Assembly (NCBI GenBank): GCA_965216135.1
Contig: CBDCFL010000024.1
Location: 930,001-994,000, forward strand
Reading direction: 5' to 3'
Origin: CBDCFL01 sp965216135
Lineage (GTDB): Bacteria; Pseudomonadota; Alphaproteobacteria; Rhodobacterales; Rhodobacteraceae
Length of the DNA: 64,000 nt
Below are positions 34,474 through 44,074 of the stretch, piece by piece. Positions within the stretch are counted from its first letter, which is position 1. The number at the start of each line of letters is the position of its first letter. A program made the translations under genes and the position numbers. The notes under the pieces were generated by a model. That model saw only the letters and a program-made list of their open reading frames with translations, was not told where the DNA came from and searched no databases.

Positions 34474-35880
34474 TCAGCAGCTGTAATACATCTGAAACTC
34501 CACCGGATGCGGCGTATGCTCGTAGGTATAGACCTCTTCCCATTTCAGCTCGACGTAACCGGCGATCTGATCGCGGGTGAACACGTCACCGGCCAAAAGG
34601 AAATCCTGATCCGTCTCAAGTGCATCGAGGGCCTCGCGCAAGGATGCGCAGACGGTTGGAATACCGGCCAGCTCTTCGGGCGGCAGATCGTACAGGTCCT
34701 TGTCTGACGACGGGCCGGGGTCGATCTTGCTTTTGATGCCATCCAGACCCGCCATCAAAAGTGCTGCAAAGCACAGATAGGGATTGGCCGCCGGATCGGG
34801 AAACCGCGCCTCAACCCGCTTGGCCTTGGGGCTTTCCGCCCAGGGGATGCGCACACAGCCGGATCGGTTGCGCGCCGAATAGGCACGCAGCACCGGTGCC
34901 TCGAACCCCGGGATAAGGCGCTTGTAGCTGTTGGTCGCAGGATTGGTGAACGCATTCAGCGCCTTGGCGTGTTTCAGGATACCACCGATGAACCACAGCG
35001 CCTCCTGGCTGAGATCGGCATATTTGTCGCCCGCGAAAATCGGCTCGCTGTCCTTCCAGACCGAGATGTTGACATGCATGCCCGTGCCGTTGTCGCCCGC
35101 TATCGGCTTGGGCATAAATGTTGCCGATTTTCCGTAGGCCTGGGCGACATTGTGGATGACATATTTGTATTTCTGCAGCTCGTCGGCCTGTGTGGTCAGA
35201 CTGCCGAAGATCAGCCCCAACTCGTGCTGACAAGAGCCGACCTCGTGGTGGTGTTTGTCCACCTTCATGCCGATTTGCTTCATCGTCGACAGCATTTCCG
35301 AGCGGATGTCCTGACCATCGTCAATCGGGTTCGCCGGAAAATAGCCGCCCTTTACGCCGGGGCGGTGGCCGGTATTGCCCATTTCGTACTCGGTATCGGA
35401 ATTCCAGGACGCATCGAGAGCATCAACTTCGTATGATACCTTGTTGATCGTGTTGGAAAACCTGACATTATCGAACAGGAAGAACTCAGCCTCCGGGCCA
35501 AAGTAGGACACATCGCCAATGCCGGTTGATTTCAGGTAGGCCTCGGCCTTTTCCGCCGTGCCGCGCGGATCGCGTTCGTAAGACTCGCCGGTGTCGGGCT
35601 CGACCACTGTGCAATGCAGGCACAGCGTTTTTTCGGCGTAAAACGGGTCCAGATAGGCGGATGCGGCATCAGGCATCAGCTTCATGTCGGATTGGTCGAT
35701 GCTCTTCCAACCGGCAATCGATGAGCCGTCGAACATGAAACCTTCGTCCATAAATTCCTCATCCACCTGATCAGCCATCACGGTGACATGCTGCAACTGG
35801 CCGCGCGGATCGGTAAAACGGATATCGACATAGGCCACATCCTCATCGGCAATGGTCTTTGTTATGTCTGCGTTGCTCAT
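34474..35880 (-). CDS. glnA: Glutamine synthetase type I
   Basis: Makes glutamine from glutamate, ammonia and ATP; central to nitrogen assimilation. The 468-residue product has DGSSIAGWKSIDQSDM at the start, FGPEAEFFLFDNVRF and HHHEVGSCQHELG metal sites, the KPIAGDNGTGMHVN loop, NRSGCVRIPW, and the adenylylation tyrosine Y397 in DKDLYDLPPEEL, so it is the GS-I beta type controlled by GlnE. The start at 35880 is the family start; the upstream-open frame to 36207 overlaps the glnB region and is a shadow. It follows glnB by about 95 bp containing a GC-rich hairpin. A degenerate copy of its 3' end lies just downstream. Confidence 0.97.
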   Translation of the reverse strand: MSNADITKTIADEDVAYVDIRFTDPRGQLQHVTVMADQVDEEFMDEGFMFDGSSIAGWKSIDQSDMKLMPDAASAYLDPFYAEKTLCLHCTVVEPDTGESYERDPRGTAEKAEAYLKSTGIGDVSYFGPEAEFFLFDNVRFSNTINKVSYEVDALDASWNSDTEYEMGNTGHRPGVKGGYFPANPIDDGQDIRSEMLSTMKQIGMKVDKHHHEVGSCQHELGLIFGSLTTQADELQKYKYVIHNVAQAYGKSATFMPKPIAGDNGTGMHVNISVWKDSEPIFAGDKYADLSQEALWFIGGILKHAKALNAFTNPATNSYKRLIPGFEAPVLRAYSARNRSGCVRIPWAESPKAKRVEARFPDPAANPYLCFAALLMAGLDGIKSKIDPGPSSDKDLYDLPPEELAGIPTVCASLREALDALETDQDFLLAGDVFTRDQIAGYVELKWEEVYTYEHTPHPVEFQMYYSC

Positions 35881-35901
35881 TTCGTTGGTCCTTTGACGTC
35901 G

Positions 35902-35923
35902 CGTCCCGGCCTCGAGCCGGGAC
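35902..35923. repeat. GTCCCGG palindrome between glnB and glnA
   Basis: GTCCCGGCCTCGAGCCGGGAC, a near-perfect 10-bp stem in the glnB-glnA spacer. It may lower readthrough or be an RNA-processing site, which would give separate glnB and glnA levels; this is inference. It is related to the short palindromes at 15094 and 15681. Confidence 0.6.
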
Positions 35924-35974
35924 CTCACAATATGTGGTTGGGGCCCCAGATCAGGTCCGGGGCGGGGTTTTGCG

Positions 35975-36313
35975 TTAAAGCGCTTCTTCCCCGGTCTCAC
36001 CGGTTCGGATACGGATCGCCTGTTCCACTGGCAGGACGAATATCTTGCCATCGCCGATCTTGTCGGTTTTTGCTGCTGCAACGATGGCCTCGGCTGCGGC
36101 CTCGACCTGATCATCGGCCAGCACCACCTCGATTTTGACCTTGGGCAGGAAATCGACAACATATTCAGCGCCACGATAAAGCTCGGTGTGCCCCTTCTGG
36201 CGGCCAAAGCCCTTGACCTCGATCACCGAGAGGCCCTGCACCCCGATGTCCTGCAATGCCTCTTTGACTTCATCGAGTTTGAACGGCTTGATGATCGCTT
36301 CAATCTTTTTCAT
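35975..36313 (-). CDS. glnB: Nitrogen regulatory protein P-II
   Basis: A 112-residue trimeric signal protein that reads 2-oxoglutarate and ATP/ADP and is uridylylated under nitrogen limitation, controlling GlnE and NtrB. It begins MKKIEAIIKPFKLDEVKEAL. The T-loop has the modified tyrosine Y51 in HTELYRGAEY, the B-loop is KTDKIGDGKIFVLPV, and the C-terminal signature is IRIRTGETGEEAL. It is directly upstream of glnA, the standard alphaproteobacterial pair. GAGG (GGAGGCGACTC) precedes the start. No convincing NtrC site or -24/-12 promoter was identified upstream. Confidence 0.97.
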   Translation of the reverse strand: MKKIEAIIKPFKLDEVKEALQDIGVQGLSVIEVKGFGRQKGHTELYRGAEYVVDFLPKVKIEVVLADDQVEAAAEAIVAAAKTDKIGDGKIFVLPVEQAIRIRTGETGEEAL

Positions 36314-36487
36314 GAGAGTCGCCTCCTTGACGAATGGCTGTCGCGCGCGTCAGATCATTTCCCTCAGGCGGCGACAATTGGCTAGGCTGCTCTCAGATGC
36401 GGCAGCGCGGCAACGATGCGCCGGTTGCCTATTAATTGTGCAAATTGCATGAATTGCAGGCGGAATTGAATTGCCAAAGGGAATTGA

Positions 36488-38059
36488 ATGACTGAACTTC
36501 TGACCGCCGCCCAGATGCGCGCCATCGAAGCCGCCGCGATTGACTCAGGCGAGGTCACCGGGCTGGAGCTGATGGAACGCGCCGGGCGCGGCGTGGTCGA
36601 GGCGATTTTCGAGGAATGGCCGGAGCTTGCGAAAACGTCGCACCGGGCAGTGGTTTTGTGCGGGCCGGGGAACAACGGTGGCGACGGGTTCGTGGTGGCG
36701 CGGTTGTTGAAGGAGCGGGGTTGTGCGGTGGAGGTGTTTCTGTATGGGGACGCGGCCAAGCTGCCGCCGGATGCGAAGGTGAATTATGAGCGGTGGGGGG
36801 AGTTGGGCGAGGTTAAGGCTTGGGATGATGAAGCAATCGAGGACCGATTGGACCGTCAGGAGTATCAACTGGTCGTGGATGCCTTGTTTGGAATTGGAAT
36901 GAATCGGTCGATGCCGGATGATACAGAACGGACCTGGCACGGGTTTGTGCCCACCGTGACCCATAATTCGCCGGATAGCGGGCGGCCAAGATATATTGCT
37001 ATTGATATACGCAGTGGCATTTGCAGCGATTCAGGTCGAGATATGGAGGGAGCGTTTCCAACCGATCTGACGGTGACATTTCACCGCGCCAAGCTCGGAC
37101 ATTATTTGTTTGGGGGTGGCATACGGTCGTCTGGTCCAATGCACTGTCGGAAAATTCTTATAGTCGATATTGGGTTAGGATATGAGGGAACGAAAAGTTC
37201 GGTGGCTTTGAACCGAATTTCCCCGGGAAATATCGCGAAATTCAGTCGAAAGCACAAATTCCACCACGGCCACGCCCTGATCCTCTCCGGTGGCGTTGGC
37301 AAAGGCGGCGCGGCGCGGTTGGCGGCGGGGGGGGCGCTGCGGATCGGGGCGGGGTTGGTCACGGTGGGGTGCCCGCCTGAGGCGCTGGCCGAGAACGCTG
37401 CGCAGTTAAATGCGGTCATGGTGCAGCCGATGGCGGATGCGCGAGTGTTGGCCGAAGTCCTTGAAGATGAACGGAAAAACGCGATATGTATCGGGCCAGG
37501 GTTGGGGGTCAGCGATGAAACCCGCGCTCTTTTGGAGCAAGGGTTGAAGTGCGGCCGGTCAATGGTGCTGGATGCGGATGCACTGACGCTCATGGCTCGC
37601 GATGCAACGCTCTTCGCTGGCCTCCATGAGAACTGCGTCCTCACCCCCCATGCCGGCGAATTTGCACGGCTTTTTCCGGATATCTCCGAGAAACTGAATG
37701 CCCCGGCCACCAAAGGCCCGGCCTATTCCAAGGTAGACGCCACGCGAGAGGCCGCCGCGCGGGCGGGGTGCGTGGTTCTGTTCAAAGGCCCCGACACGGT
37801 GATTGCCGGGCCGGATGGAAGTTGTTCAATAAATTCAGCGCATTACGAACGCTCCGCCCCCTGGCTGGCCACCGCCGGGTCCGGCGACGTGTTGGCGGGG
37901 TTCATCACCGGGCTTCTGGCGCGCGGCTTGCCGCCGATGCAGGCGGCAGAGACCGGCGCCTGGCTGCATGTCGAATGCGCCCTGAAATTCGGCCCCGGCC
38001 TGATCGCCGAGGATTTGCCGGAACAATTGCCAGCAGTGTTTCGCGACCTGGGGCTGTGA
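36488..38059 (+). CDS. nnr: Bifunctional NAD(P)H-hydrate epimerase / ADP-dependent dehydratase
   Basis: A 523-residue repair enzyme for damaged, hydrated NAD(P)H. The N-terminal YjeF_N epimerase domain (about residues 1-220) has LTAAQMRAIEAAAI and the GPGNNGGDGFVVARLL nucleotide loop. The C-terminal YjeF_C dehydratase domain (about 235-520) has ALILSGGVGKGGAARLAAGGALRIG, ICIGPGLGVSD, VLTPHAGEFARLFP and the ATAGSGDVLAGFITGLLA ATP/ADP motif. The ATG at 36488 follows AAAGGGAATTGA. It is divergent from glnB. The stretch between about 36780 and 37240 is less GC-rich and has less typical codon use than the rest, but the reading frame is intact. Confidence 0.92.
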   Translation: MTELLTAAQMRAIEAAAIDSGEVTGLELMERAGRGVVEAIFEEWPELAKTSHRAVVLCGPGNNGGDGFVVARLLKERGCAVEVFLYGDAAKLPPDAKVNYERWGELGEVKAWDDEAIEDRLDRQEYQLVVDALFGIGMNRSMPDDTERTWHGFVPTVTHNSPDSGRPRYIAIDIRSGICSDSGRDMEGAFPTDLTVTFHRAKLGHYLFGGGIRSSGPMHCRKILIVDIGLGYEGTKSSVALNRISPGNIAKFSRKHKFHHGHALILSGGVGKGGAARLAAGGALRIGAGLVTVGCPPEALAENAAQLNAVMVQPMADARVLAEVLEDERKNAICIGPGLGVSDETRALLEQGLKCGRSMVLDADALTLMARDATLFAGLHENCVLTPHAGEFARLFPDISEKLNAPATKGPAYSKVDATREAAARAGCVVLFKGPDTVIAGPDGSCSINSAHYERSAPWLATAGSGDVLAGFITGLLARGLPPMQAAETGAWLHVECALKFGPGLIAEDLPEQLPAVFRDLGL

Positions 38060-38159
38060 AGCGGGTGTTAACAAAGAAAATTTCGCGAAAATTATAAACG
38101 ACCTGGTGCGAAATATCGGCTCGCATCCTGTCCGTGCATTTGTTAAAAGCGCGCCCCGT

Positions 38160-38244
38160 GCGGGTGTGGCGGAATTGGCAGACGCACTTGGTTTAGGTCC
38201 AAGCGCCGCAAGGCGTGGGGGTTCGAGTCCCTTCACCCGCACCA
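38160..38244 (+). tRNA. tRNA-Leu (anticodon TAG)
   Basis: An 85-base gene with CCA encoded. The acceptor stem GCGGGTG pairs with CACCCGC; the anticodon stem CTTGG/CCAAG has the loop TTTAGGT (anticodon TAG); the variable arm is long, as in leucine tRNAs; and the T-arm reads GGGGGTTCGAGTCCC. It lies after nnr and before the interrupted pentapeptide gene. Confidence 0.96.
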
Positions 38245-38534
38245 GAATTTCGCCCGACAGCGAAATTCCAGCGAATCAAGTGTTAACACGCCGCTTTTGC
38301 TGAATAATCCCGTGTCTGCGAGCTGACGGCTGTGCGTCGGCTATCCGTCGGACTCGATGCACGGTTTTGCGCGGTTAACGGTGCGCGCGGTGGCGCGGGC
38401 GGCGAGGCGCATATTTGTCGGCGCAGTGCAGACGCGCTAGGCTCGGCCACGATTAGCAATAAGTGATTTTCATGGCCGAGAGCAAGCAGAGAGACGCGAA
38501 TGAGAACCCCTGGTATGTGCTGGCGACGATTTAT

Positions 38535-39995
38535 CAGCCCGTTGATTAAGTGGCTTTTTCCGGCTCTCACTCCCAGATGAGGAATGCGGCGGCGAAAACC
38601 GTCTGGCCGCTTTGCGAGACCCCCAGTGCGACCAGCATGGCCCCGGTGGGCGTGAGCAGCACGAAAATACCGCCATATCCGCCCGCCACGGCCTCGCGCG
38701 GGGTGCCGGTGCCGATGAGTTGGCGCATCAGCAACGAGAGGTTGTGGCCGGCGACGTGAAGCAGGTATCGCTTGTGCACGTTCTCGCGGCCCCGAAGCCA
38801 GGTCCGGCGCATGCCGCCGCGATCGAGGTTGTGGGCGAAGGAGCGCTCGACGATCTCGGCGCGCAGCTTGAAGGCTTCTTTGGCCACCCCCGATAACAGC
38901 CGGGTCCGGTTGTTGGTGACCGCCCGCCGCGCCGCCTCGTCGCCGCGCCAGCGCGCGAAGCCCTTCGCCTTGGGCTCGGCGATCCGCGTCTTCCACGGGC
39001 CGTTGTCCAAGGCCTTCAAGACCGCCCGTGAGTGATAGCCTTTGTCGGTCACACATTCGGCCGGGTCCTCAGCCGTCGGCGCCGCGTCAACGCTGGCAAG
39101 GTTCTCCTGGGCCGCCGCCAGCGTCTTGGGAAGCGTCGTCGTGTCGCCCTCGTCGGCGGGGTGCAGCTCGGCCGCCACCACCGCGCCGGTGTCCAGATCC
39201 ACCGCGTGCTCAGGCTTGTAGGCCAGATGGGTCGTGCCGTCCTTCATCTTGGCGATCTTGGCCTCGGGGTCGCTCCTGGAAACCCAGTCCTGGTTCGAGA
39301 GCTTCTTGCCCTTGCGCTTGCGGTCCAGACGCGCCCGGTCCTCGGCCGTGGGCGTCTCGATACCGCTCTCCTGGGCCAAGCGCTCCAGCATCCCCCGGTA
39401 ACCCTCGCCCGTGTCCCTTCGCACGATGTTGCGCAGCGCCGCGTTGGCCTCCATGGTCGAGGCATCCACCCCGATACGATCGCCCTTGACCAGACCTGCT
39501 TCGGCAATCAGCGCCAGAACCCAGTCGAAGATCGCCGTGTGAACTTCATGAGGCAGGCGCGTGCGGGTCCGTGACAGCCAGGAATGGTCCGGCACCCGCT
39601 CCCGGTTCTCAAGCCGCAGGAACTCCCGAAGCGACAGGGAATCCGAGCAACGCCACTCCAGACCGCGCTCTGAGTCGATGCCCTCGAAGTAGCCCACCAG
39701 GTGCATGCGGAAATAGCGCCCGGGCGGCACCGAGGGCGCGCCCATCCTGGCCGCGTAATAGGGCCGGCAGCTCGCCTCGGCAAAGGCGTCGAAGCCGCCC
39801 TCGATCAGCACCGACTGCAGGCGGTCGTAAAACACATGACCCGGCGAGCGCGGCATCTCCGCCCAGCCCACCATCAAGTCCCCCTGACGATCCTTCTGCT
39901 GTCCCATCGCCATCGGCGAATCCTCCGGTCAAATCAGAACATCAAAGAATCAGACCAGGCCGCTTGCGTCCAGTGCCGACTTCGTCAACGGGCTG
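38535..39995 (-). mobile_element. IS1182-family element
   Basis: 1461 bp, with ends CAGCCCGTTGATTAAGTGGC and, inverted, a matching CAGCCCGTTGACGAAGTCGGC. The 4-bp duplication TTAT is at 38531-38534 and 39996-39999. It carries one transposase gene and interrupts the pentapeptide-repeat gene in codon 21. Confidence 0.92.
38567..39913 (-). CDS. IS1182-type transposase (DUF772 plus DDE domain)
   Basis: 448 residues. The N-terminal DUF772 region has PPGRYFRMHLVGYFEGIDSE and SLREFLRLENRERVPDHSW. The DDE core includes IGVDASTMEANAALR, DKGYHSRAVL, and VERSFAHNLDRGGMRRTWLRG near the end. A hydrophobic tail (AGGYGGIFVLLTPTGAMLVAL) follows. The frame is intact. Family placement (IS1182 rather than another IS5-superfamily group) is supported by the domain and the 4-bp duplication. 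Confidence 0.87.
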   Translation of the reverse strand: MAMGQQKDRQGDLMVGWAEMPRSPGHVFYDRLQSVLIEGGFDAFAEASCRPYYAARMGAPSVPPGRYFRMHLVGYFEGIDSERGLEWRCSDSLSLREFLRLENRERVPDHSWLSRTRTRLPHEVHTAIFDWVLALIAEAGLVKGDRIGVDASTMEANAALRNIVRRDTGEGYRGMLERLAQESGIETPTAEDRARLDRKRKGKKLSNQDWVSRSDPEAKIAKMKDGTTHLAYKPEHAVDLDTGAVVAAELHPADEGDTTTLPKTLAAAQENLASVDAAPTAEDPAECVTDKGYHSRAVLKALDNGPWKTRIAEPKAKGFARWRGDEAARRAVTNNRTRLLSGVAKEAFKLRAEIVERSFAHNLDRGGMRRTWLRGRENVHKRYLLHVAGHNLSLLMRQLIGTGTPREAVAGGYGGIFVLLTPTGAMLVALGVSQSGQTVFAAAFLIWE

Positions 39996-41371
39996 TTATG
40001 GCGAGCAGAAAGGGGAAAGGGTTGACTATGATCTGGCGAATCGGAATGTGTGGGTCTGGAATGCCTGGGCGACGCAAGCGATGTCGGATGAGGAGATTGG
40101 TGTGCTGCGCGAGGGGGCGGCGTCTGGTCTTGACGGGGCCGGAGAATGGGAGGGCATGAAGGCCGATATTGTGACGGCATTTCGCGAACGGTTAGGGGCC
40201 AAAGCAGAGTTGCCGACCGCTGGTTCGGCCATAGATTTTTCAAACACTTTATTCTCCTGTCCAGTTGCGATGTCGAATTCAGTTTTCACGCAGCACGCCG
40301 ACTTCCACTCCGCGACCTTCACGCAGGCCGCCCGGTTCACCTTCGCGACCTTCACGCAGGCCGCCTGGTTCACCTCCGCGAGATTCAACAAGGATGCCAA
40401 TTTTCGCGCTGCGAGTTTCAAGGAGATCGCCGATTTTCGCGCCGCGAGCTTCACCCGGTACGTCAGTTTTCGCACTACGAGTTTCACCCACGACACCCGG
40501 TTCAGCGACGCGAATTTCGCGGGCAGAGCCGATTTCAACTCTGCGATATTATCCGGTTTGGCGTATTTTTCACGAACGCGATTCGAGGGCGCGTCAGATT
40601 TCACCGATTGCAGGTTTGAAAAACCGACGAATTTTCGCAATGCGCGGTTTGAAGCGTCGTATCCAGTTCTTGGCGGCGCAGATTTGCATCTGACCACGTC
40701 GTTCACGGCGCGCGATACCGAGGCATCTCGGCGGCTCTGGCCAGACAGGACCGAAGGATCGCAAAAAGAGTTGGAGGCAGCCAAGGACTCGTGCTCGATC
40801 ATCCGGCACGCGGTGGCTCAGCAGGGGCGGCCGGAGGATGAGCATTTCTTTTTTCGCAAAGAGATGGGGTTTGCGGCGCAGATTGGCGGTGTCTTGCAGC
40901 GGTTGCCATATCAGTTATTTGGCTGGGTATCGGGGTTTGGCTATTCGATTGCGCGGCCTGTCGCGTGTTTGGGGGTGGTTTGGCTTTTGTCGGCGTTTTT
41001 CAGCCTGATCGTGTTCATCGGCTTTGAGGGGCGATTTCCAGTTGGACAGAACTTGGCGGCTGCGGGCGAGGCGGCGGCGTTGTCGCTGTCCAATATGCTG
41101 GCGTTTCTGGGGTTTCGCGGGCTGTATTTTGACGCCGGATATTTCGCGGGTTTGCCGGTGGTGCTGAAGGTCTTGGGCGGGGCACAGACGTTTACCAGCT
41201 TTGTCCTGCTGTTCTTCCTCGGCCTTGGCTTGCGCACGCGATTTTGGTTGCGCTGATGGGCGCGGAACACGACGCCCCCCTTGCGCCCAACCCACCCCCA
41301 CAATAGAAGGGCGGCTGATTTATTTGTTGGTCGCCTTGGCGGTCTCTGCTCGTGTGGAATAGGACGAAAAC

Positions 41372-42703
41372 ATGCAGGTCACAGAAACCCTGAACGAAGG
41401 TCTGAAGCGGGGTTATGATATTATCCTGACCGCGGGCGAGTTGGACGAAAAAGTCAACGAAAAGCTGGCCGAGGCGGCACCGGATGTGCAGATGAAGGGC
41501 TTTCGCAAGGGCAAGGTGCCGATGGCGCTTTTGAAAAAGCAATTCGGGCCAAAGGTGCTGGGTGAGGCGCTGCAGGAAAGCATCGACGGCGCGATGTCGA
41601 AGCATTTCGAGGATACCGGCGACCGGCCGGCGTTGCAGCCTTCGGTCAAGATGACCAACGAGGACTGGAAAGAGGGCGATGATGTCCAGGTTGCAATGAG
41701 TTACGAGGCCCTGCCGGAGGTTCCCGATGTGGATCTGGGCAAGGTCACGCTTGAAAAGCTGATCGTCAAGGCCGAGGATGAAGCGATCGACGCGGCGCTG
41801 GCCGATCTGGCCGAAAATGCACCGGAATTCAAAGACCGCAAAAAAGCCAGCAAAGCCAAGGAGAAGGATCAGGTTGTCATTGATTTTCTTGGCAAAGTTG
41901 ATGGCGAGGCATTTAACGGCGGTGCGGCGGAAGATTATCCGCTGGTGCTGGGGTCAAACTCCTTCATTCCGGGATTTGAAGAACAGCTGACAGGCGTGAA
42001 AGCGGGCGATGAGCTTGAGGTCAAGGTGACATTTCCCAAAGATTACACTGCCGAAAACCTTGCCAGCAAGGACGCGGTTTTTGACTGCACGATCAAGGCG
42101 GTAAAGGAACCGAAAGCCGCGGAAATTGACGACGATCTGGCCAAGAAATACGGCAGCGATGATCTGGGTGCGCTGAAGGCGCAGATCAAGGAACGGCTGG
42201 AGACCGAATATCAGGGCGCGGCGCGCGCGTTGATGAAACGCGCCCTTCTGGACGCGCTGGACAAAAAGGTCGAATTTGAGCTGCCGCCGAGCCTGGTCGA
42301 GGCCGAGGCGGCGCAGATCGCGCATCAGCTTTGGCATGAAGAAAACCCGGATGTCGAGGGCCACGATCATGATCCGGTCACACCAACCGACGAGCACAAC
42401 AGGCTGGCGGTACGGCGTGTTAAACTGGGGCTATTGCTGGCCGAGTTTGGCCGCAAGCAGGAAATTGAGGTGACTGACGCCGAGATGACGCAAGCGGTGA
42501 TGAACCAGGCGCGCCAATATCCGGGCCAGGAGCGGCAGTATTTTGATCTGGTTCAGGAAAACCAGCAGATGCGGCAGCAAATCCAGGCGCCGATTTTTGA
42601 GGACAAGGTCGTCGACTGGGTGTTTGAGCAGGTCAAGCTGAGCGAAAAAGAGGTCGGCAAGGACGCGCTGCACAAGGCTGTTGAAGCGCTGGACGAGGAG
42701 TAG
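41372..42703 (+). CDS. tig: Trigger factor
   Basis: A ribosome-bound chaperone and prolyl isomerase that receives nascent chains at the exit tunnel. The 443-residue product has the N-terminal ribosome-binding domain with the signature MKGFRKGKVPMALLKKQFG (about residues 38-55), a FKBP-type isomerase domain (about 155-245; DQVVIDFLGKVDGEAFNGG, GSNSFIPGFEEQLTGVKAG), and a long helical C-terminal domain ending in acidic residues. It is convergent with the P450 gene, with only 12 bp between stops. No clpP/clpX follows, unlike in many bacteria. Confidence 0.96.
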   Translation: MQVTETLNEGLKRGYDIILTAGELDEKVNEKLAEAAPDVQMKGFRKGKVPMALLKKQFGPKVLGEALQESIDGAMSKHFEDTGDRPALQPSVKMTNEDWKEGDDVQVAMSYEALPEVPDVDLGKVTLEKLIVKAEDEAIDAALADLAENAPEFKDRKKASKAKEKDQVVIDFLGKVDGEAFNGGAAEDYPLVLGSNSFIPGFEEQLTGVKAGDELEVKVTFPKDYTAENLASKDAVFDCTIKAVKEPKAAEIDDDLAKKYGSDDLGALKAQIKERLETEYQGAARALMKRALLDALDKKVEFELPPSLVEAEAAQIAHQLWHEENPDVEGHDHDPVTPTDEHNRLAVRRVKLGLLLAEFGRKQEIEVTDAEMTQAVMNQARQYPGQERQYFDLVQENQQMRQQIQAPIFEDKVVDWVFEQVKLSEKEVGKDALHKAVEALDEE

Positions 42704-42715
42704 CCGGCGGATTTA

Positions 42716-44074
42716 TCAACGTGGCGTGACCTTGAGCAGGACTTCGGGCTCGGGTCTGAGCGACATATGCATGACCGGATGTGGCTCCGCGCCGCCGGGC
42801 GCAAATCGGAAGCGCGTGAGCAAGGTTGCCAGGATGATCGCCCCCTGCATCATTGCGAAACTGGCGCCTGCGCAGATGCGCGGACCAGCCCCAAAGGGAA
42901 TGTAGACGTAACGGTCGCGGGTGCTGTTTTGTGGGGGCAGAAATCGCCCGGGGTCAAACAGGTCAGGGTCTTTCCAGTAGAGCTGATGGCGGTGCAGGCC
43001 GTATATGTTGACGAATATCGTGTCGCCGGCGCGGATCTCGCGATCATAGATGGTGTCGGCCTGAAGCGTGTCGCGGGCCAGAAAACTGACTGGCGGGTAG
43101 AGGCGCAAAGCCTCGTGCAGGATCGCGTCGACGAGCGGCATCTGCGCGACTTCCTCGGCACCGACTGAGCCGCCGTTGCGCACGGCCATTGCCTCGGCCG
43201 CAGCGGCATCCTGTGTTTCTGGGTAATTGGCCAACAGGTAAAGTGCCCAGCTGAGCGCGAGCGCGGTGGTCTCGTGGCCGGCCACGATAAAAAACTGCAT
43301 GTTATGGACCAGATTACGCTGGGTCATTTTGCGCCCCGTTTCGGCATCTTCGGCTGCGAGCATGAAATCCAACAGATCGGAGTTCGGGCGGGGGCCGCTG
43401 TAGCGCCGCTCTTCTATGGCGGCGGTGACCATGCGTTGCATTGTGCGCACCGGCACCATACCGACAAGCTCCGCAGGTCTGGGAAACCATGGCGGGAGGC
43501 GCAGAAAGTCAAACAGAGAGGCCCGGCCCACGGTTTGCATGTAACGGGTGATGGCGGCACCATAGACGGCGGCGTCGAAATGATCGCGGCCTGACAGAGC
43601 GACATCGCAAATTACGTCAAATGTTGCATTCAGCATCTGACTTACCATGCCGACCGGGCTTTCGGAACTGGCCAGACGATCTGCAGCGCGATTGGCGGTT
43701 TCGGTCATGACCGGGGCAAGCGAGGCGACATTGCGCGCCGAAAAGACCGGGGCAATGGCGTGGCGTTGCCACAGCCAGTCTGCACCTTCGGCGATAAAAA
43801 TACTCTGGCCCGCCGCCGGACGCAGCATGCGGATCATCACCTCTGATTTGGGGTAATTTGCCGCATTGTCGAGAAAGATACGGCGCATCCCTTCGGGGCC
43901 CTGGACCATGTGCCAGCGCGCCGGGCCGGTCTTGCCGGTGACAATCGGCTGGGAATAGGCAATGGGCGGCAAAATCGACAAAACATTTCGTCGCACGGCC
44001 CGCAAGCTGGCGAAAATGCCGAGCATCCTGTCGGCTGGCGGCACTGAAGCCGGTATGAACTCGGTATTGGTCAC
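42716..44074 (-). CDS. Cytochrome P450
   Basis: A 452-residue haem monooxygenase with no membrane anchor. Motifs: oxygen-activation helix AGHETTALALSWAL, K-helix EALRLYPPVSFLAR (ExxR), and the haem loop FGAGPRICAGASFA with the thiolate Cys. The sequence resembles CYP102-like and other soluble bacterial P450s that handle fatty acids or terpenoids, but the substrate is unknown. The likely start is GTG at 44074 (TNTEFIPASVPPADR); a 7-residue longer frame is also open. No ferredoxin or reductase gene is adjacent. It is divergent from the DUF3179 gene. Confidence 0.9.
   Translation of the reverse strand: MTNTEFIPASVPPADRMLGIFASLRAVRRNVLSILPPIAYSQPIVTGKTGPARWHMVQGPEGMRRIFLDNAANYPKSEVMIRMLRPAAGQSIFIAEGADWLWQRHAIAPVFSARNVASLAPVMTETANRAADRLASSESPVGMVSQMLNATFDVICDVALSGRDHFDAAVYGAAITRYMQTVGRASLFDFLRLPPWFPRPAELVGMVPVRTMQRMVTAAIEERRYSGPRPNSDLLDFMLAAEDAETGRKMTQRNLVHNMQFFIVAGHETTALALSWALYLLANYPETQDAAAAEAMAVRNGGSVGAEEVAQMPLVDAILHEALRLYPPVSFLARDTLQADTIYDREIRAGDTIFVNIYGLHRHQLYWKDPDLFDPGRFLPPQNSTRDRYVYIPFGAGPRICAGASFAMMQGAIILATLLTRFRFAPGGAEPHPVMHMSLRPEPEVLLKVTPR

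Larger units (their letters stand above)
38472..41256 (+). pseudogene. Pentapeptide-repeat membrane protein, split by IS1182
   Basis: Rebuilt from 38472-38534 (MAESKQRDANENPWYVLATIY) joined to 40000-41256 (GEQKGERVDYDLANRNVWVW onward), 439 residues. The middle (about residues 90-240) is a run of pentapeptide repeats of the A(D/N)F type, such as AARFTFATFTQAAWFTSARF, predicted to form a right-handed beta helix. The C-terminus has two or three membrane segments (ARPVACLGVVWLLSAFFSLIVF, then a pore-like AALSLSNMLAFLGFRG and TFTSFVLLFFLGLGLRTRF), the layout of pentapeptide-repeat ion channel-like proteins. The IS removes the start from the rest. A downstream internal start could give a protein lacking only the first 20-odd residues, so complete loss is not certain. 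Confidence 0.8.

Noticed and set aside
36314..36487. Sigma-54 (-24/-12) promoter or NtrC site for glnB
   Set aside because: A TGGC...GC arrangement on the minus strand has the wrong spacing, and no convincing NtrC dyad was found.
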